Assembly (NCBI RefSeq): GCF_002968285.2
Contig: NZ_CP134400.1
Location: forward strand, 4,712,001-4,776,000
Source of the DNA: Mycobacterium sp. ITM-2016-00318
GTDB lineage: Bacteria; Actinomycetota; Actinomycetes; Mycobacteriales; Mycobacteriaceae
Direction of reading: 5' to 3'
Length of the DNA: 64,000 bases
The number at the start of each line of letters is the position of its first letter. The stretch's first letter is position 1. This document shows positions 62,398-64,000 of this stretch, piece after piece. The notes below the pieces were generated by a model, which had not been told where the DNA came from, searched no databases, and saw only the letters and a program-made list of their open reading frames with translations. A program made the position numbers and the translations under genes.

Positions 62398-64000
62398 CTA
62401 CGCCTGCCTTGGAGCCAACATCAGATCAACCCAGTTTTCCGCGGGCGCCAGTGTGTCAGTTCCACCCGCGAACACGCCAGTTCCCCCGGCTGGGTCGATG
62501 AACTTGCCGTTCTGGTCATAGGTCGCGCTGGCCATCGGCGGTGCTTCCGCCGGTAGCGGCGGGGCGTCCGGGGCCGGCGGCTGGCCTGGCGGTGGCATCG
62601 CAGGCGGGGGTGGCGGGGTTCTGCCGTACGGGGGCACCACCTGATCGGGCGGCGCGAAGAACGGCAGCGGAGGCGGCAGCGGCCCCGGCTCGTTCGGGGG
62701 CACCGGCAGCGGGAACGGCCCGTGCGGAGCAGGCCCAGGCCCCGGCTGGACACCCGGCGGCAACGCCACCACCGGCGGCCCTGGATCCGGGTCGACCTGC
62801 GACGGAATGAAGGGAAACTTATTCTGCGGCAGAATCATCCGCGGATCGGTGATCGGCTCGCTGCCGTACGGAATCGGCGGGCCGCGCCAAGGGTTGCTGC
62901 CGATCGGCACGTAGCCCTTGGGGTCGCGGCAGAGCTGGATGGTCGGCGCGCGCTTACCCGGGAACTCCTGGCAGGGGTAGTTGCGCGCACCGCGCACCAC
63001 GGAGGGATCGTTCTGCGCGGTCTTGCAGTACAGTTCCGGCGGAATGTCACGCAGCGTCGTGTCGGCAGGTGAGCGGATCTGGGTGGCCGGGATGAAGCCG
63101 ACGTTGCAGGGCGGCGGATCCTGCAGGTGGATCTTGAAGTCGAGCTTGCCGCCCTCGTCGGAGGGCACGCCACCGGCGACGGTGCCCAGGGCGGCGATGA
63201 GGGCGGGGAAGATCACCAGCGCCTGCTCAAGTGACTTGCTGTAGATCACGCCGATCCGGCCGAAGTTGGCGAGGTTGGCTGCGAGCACCGGGAATGACGG
63301 CCGAATGCCGGAGAACGTCTCGTTCGCCGCCTCGGCCGCGCCCGGCACGGTCTGCAGGGTCGAGCGCAGCTGCGGGTCGGCGTTCGCCACTTCGCCGGTG
63401 AGCCGGGCCAGCCCCTCGGCCAGTGACTTGATGTCGTCGCCGCCCCGGATCTGTGCGTCGAGGAACGGGCCCGCTTGGTCGATCAGCGCTGTGGTCTGCC
63501 CGTAGTTGTTGTTGGCCTCGTCGACGAGAAGCCGGGACGACTCGATCAACCGGGCCAGTTCGGGCCCGGAGCCGTTGAAGGCCTTGAAGGTTTCGCGCAG
63601 CAGGTCCTGCAGCCGGGTGTCACCGATGCTGGCGACGAGCCGCTCCGACTCCTCGAGCAGACCGGAGATGTCCTGGCCGATCGCCGTGCGGTCCTGGGGA
63701 ATGTCCGCGCCGTTGCGCAACTTCTCCGACGAGGCATCCTCCGGCGGCACCAGATCGATGTACTGCTCGCCGACGGCCGAGACGCTCTTCACGGTCGCGG
63801 TGACATTCTCGGGTACCGGCGTGCCGCTGTTGAGCCGCATGTGCGCGACGACGCCGTCGTTCGTCAGCCCGACCGACTCCACCCGGCCCACCGTCACGCC
63901 GCGGTATGTCACGTTGGCGTTCTCGTAGATTCCGCCGCCGGCAGCGAAATTCGCGTCCACCTTGTAGGCGCCGATACCGACCGCGGCGGGCAGGTGCAGG
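62398..64000 (-). CDS. mce4F: Mce4F, C-terminal part
   Basis: About 534 codons; the N-terminus lies beyond the right edge. The MCE/MlaD domain is seen at the window edge (VDANFAAGGGIYENANVTYR, then VGRVESVGL and EYIDLVPP). A long helical tail with LLRETFKAFNGSGPELARLI follows, then a Pro-rich C-terminus (PPPLPFFAPPDQVVPP). Mce4 proteins form the cholesterol import machine of mycobacteria with YrbE permeases and MceG. The position after otsA and before two Mas genes identifies it as Mce4F. Confidence 0.9.
   Translation of the reverse strand, partial: LHLPAAVGIGAYKVDANFAAGGGIYENANVTYRGVTVGRVESVGLTNDGVVAHMRLNSGTPVPENVTATVKSVSAVGEQYIDLVPPEDASSEKLRNGADIPQDRTAIGQDISGLLEESERLVASIGDTRLQDLLRETFKAFNGSGPELARLIESSRLLVDEANNNYGQTTALIDQAGPFLDAQIRGGDDIKSLAEGLARLTGEVANADPQLRSTLQTVPGAAEAANETFSGIRPSFPVLAANLANFGRIGVIYSKSLEQALVIFPALIAALGTVAGGVPSDEGGKLDFKIHLQDPPPCNVGFIPATQIRSPADTTLRDIPPELYCKTAQNDPSVVRGARNYPCQEFPGKRAPTIQLCRDPKGYVPIGSNPWRGPPIPYGSEPITDPRMILPQNKFPFIPSQVDPDPGPPVVALPPGVQPGPGPAPHGPFPLPVPPNEPGPLPPPLPFFAPPDQVVPPYGRTPPPPPAMPPPGQPPAPDAPPLPAEAPPMASATYDQNGKFIDPAGGTGVFAGGTDTLAPAENWVDLMLAPRQA

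Overview
The window is high-GC actinobacterial DNA from a mycobacterium, most likely a fast-growing environmental Mycolicibacterium-type species. The gene order supports this. Positions 0.6-34.3 kb follow, in inverted orientation, the Mycobacterium tuberculosis block from Rv0786c to Rv0756c (ptrB, purC, cyp126, purB, purD, aldA, cyp123, cyp51, adhB, HIT protein, phoP position). Positions 59.5-64 kb follow the Rv3489-otsA-mce4 block. Rv names are recalled synteny, not database results.

Regions. 0-3.5 kb: exported protein, MBL-fold protein, an internally deleted FAD dehydrogenase, a DUF2334 protein, glutathione peroxidase and a TetR gene. 3.5-18 kb: DoxX, ptrB, purC, purB and purD, with cyp126, a DUF559 nuclease gene bracketed by two 50-bp palindromes, a frameshifted RidA gene coupled to a TehA-type transporter, an amino-acid permease and a Tat-exported esterase. 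18-20 kb: a CYP125-like P450 and a TetR gene lying inside the conserved block. 20-32 kb: two facing oxidoreductase operons around a TetR/aldA control region, including cyp123, an SDR gene, cyp51, its ferredoxin and adhB. 32.8-34.3 kb: HIT protein, a phoP stump with no phoR, and a decapeptide-repeat protein.

34.3-42.4 kb starts with tRNA-Thr and an HNH gene and holds a likely cell-surface polysaccharide locus: a cellulose-synthase-like GT2, an acyltransferase-3/SGNH protein and a GH26-like lipoprotein. Three of its transcription units carry the same ungapped 77-base leader, which continues into the first codons. 42.4-52.5 kb holds a MacB-like ABC exporter operon (+) and a P450/BAHD-like acyltransferase operon (-) that converge. 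Each is preceded by the same GCAGTAG-N4-CTACTGC palindrome at about the same distance from its first codon. A third copy of the palindrome heads a decayed ABC ATPase fragment. I read this as an uncharacterised make, modify and export module with one shared regulator. 52.5-59.5 kb holds small secreted proteins, a cutinase, a LysB-like hydrolase, SDRs and an enoyl-CoA hydratase, with several gene stumps. 59.5-64 kb: a small conserved protein, otsA, two Mce-associated proteins and the C-terminal part of Mce4F.

A repeated theme is decay by deletion. The FAD dehydrogenase, phoP/phoR, ABC ATPase, DUF885 protein, HIBADH-like protein and one small secreted protein all survive as short clean stumps. 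The window has five apparently intact P450s.
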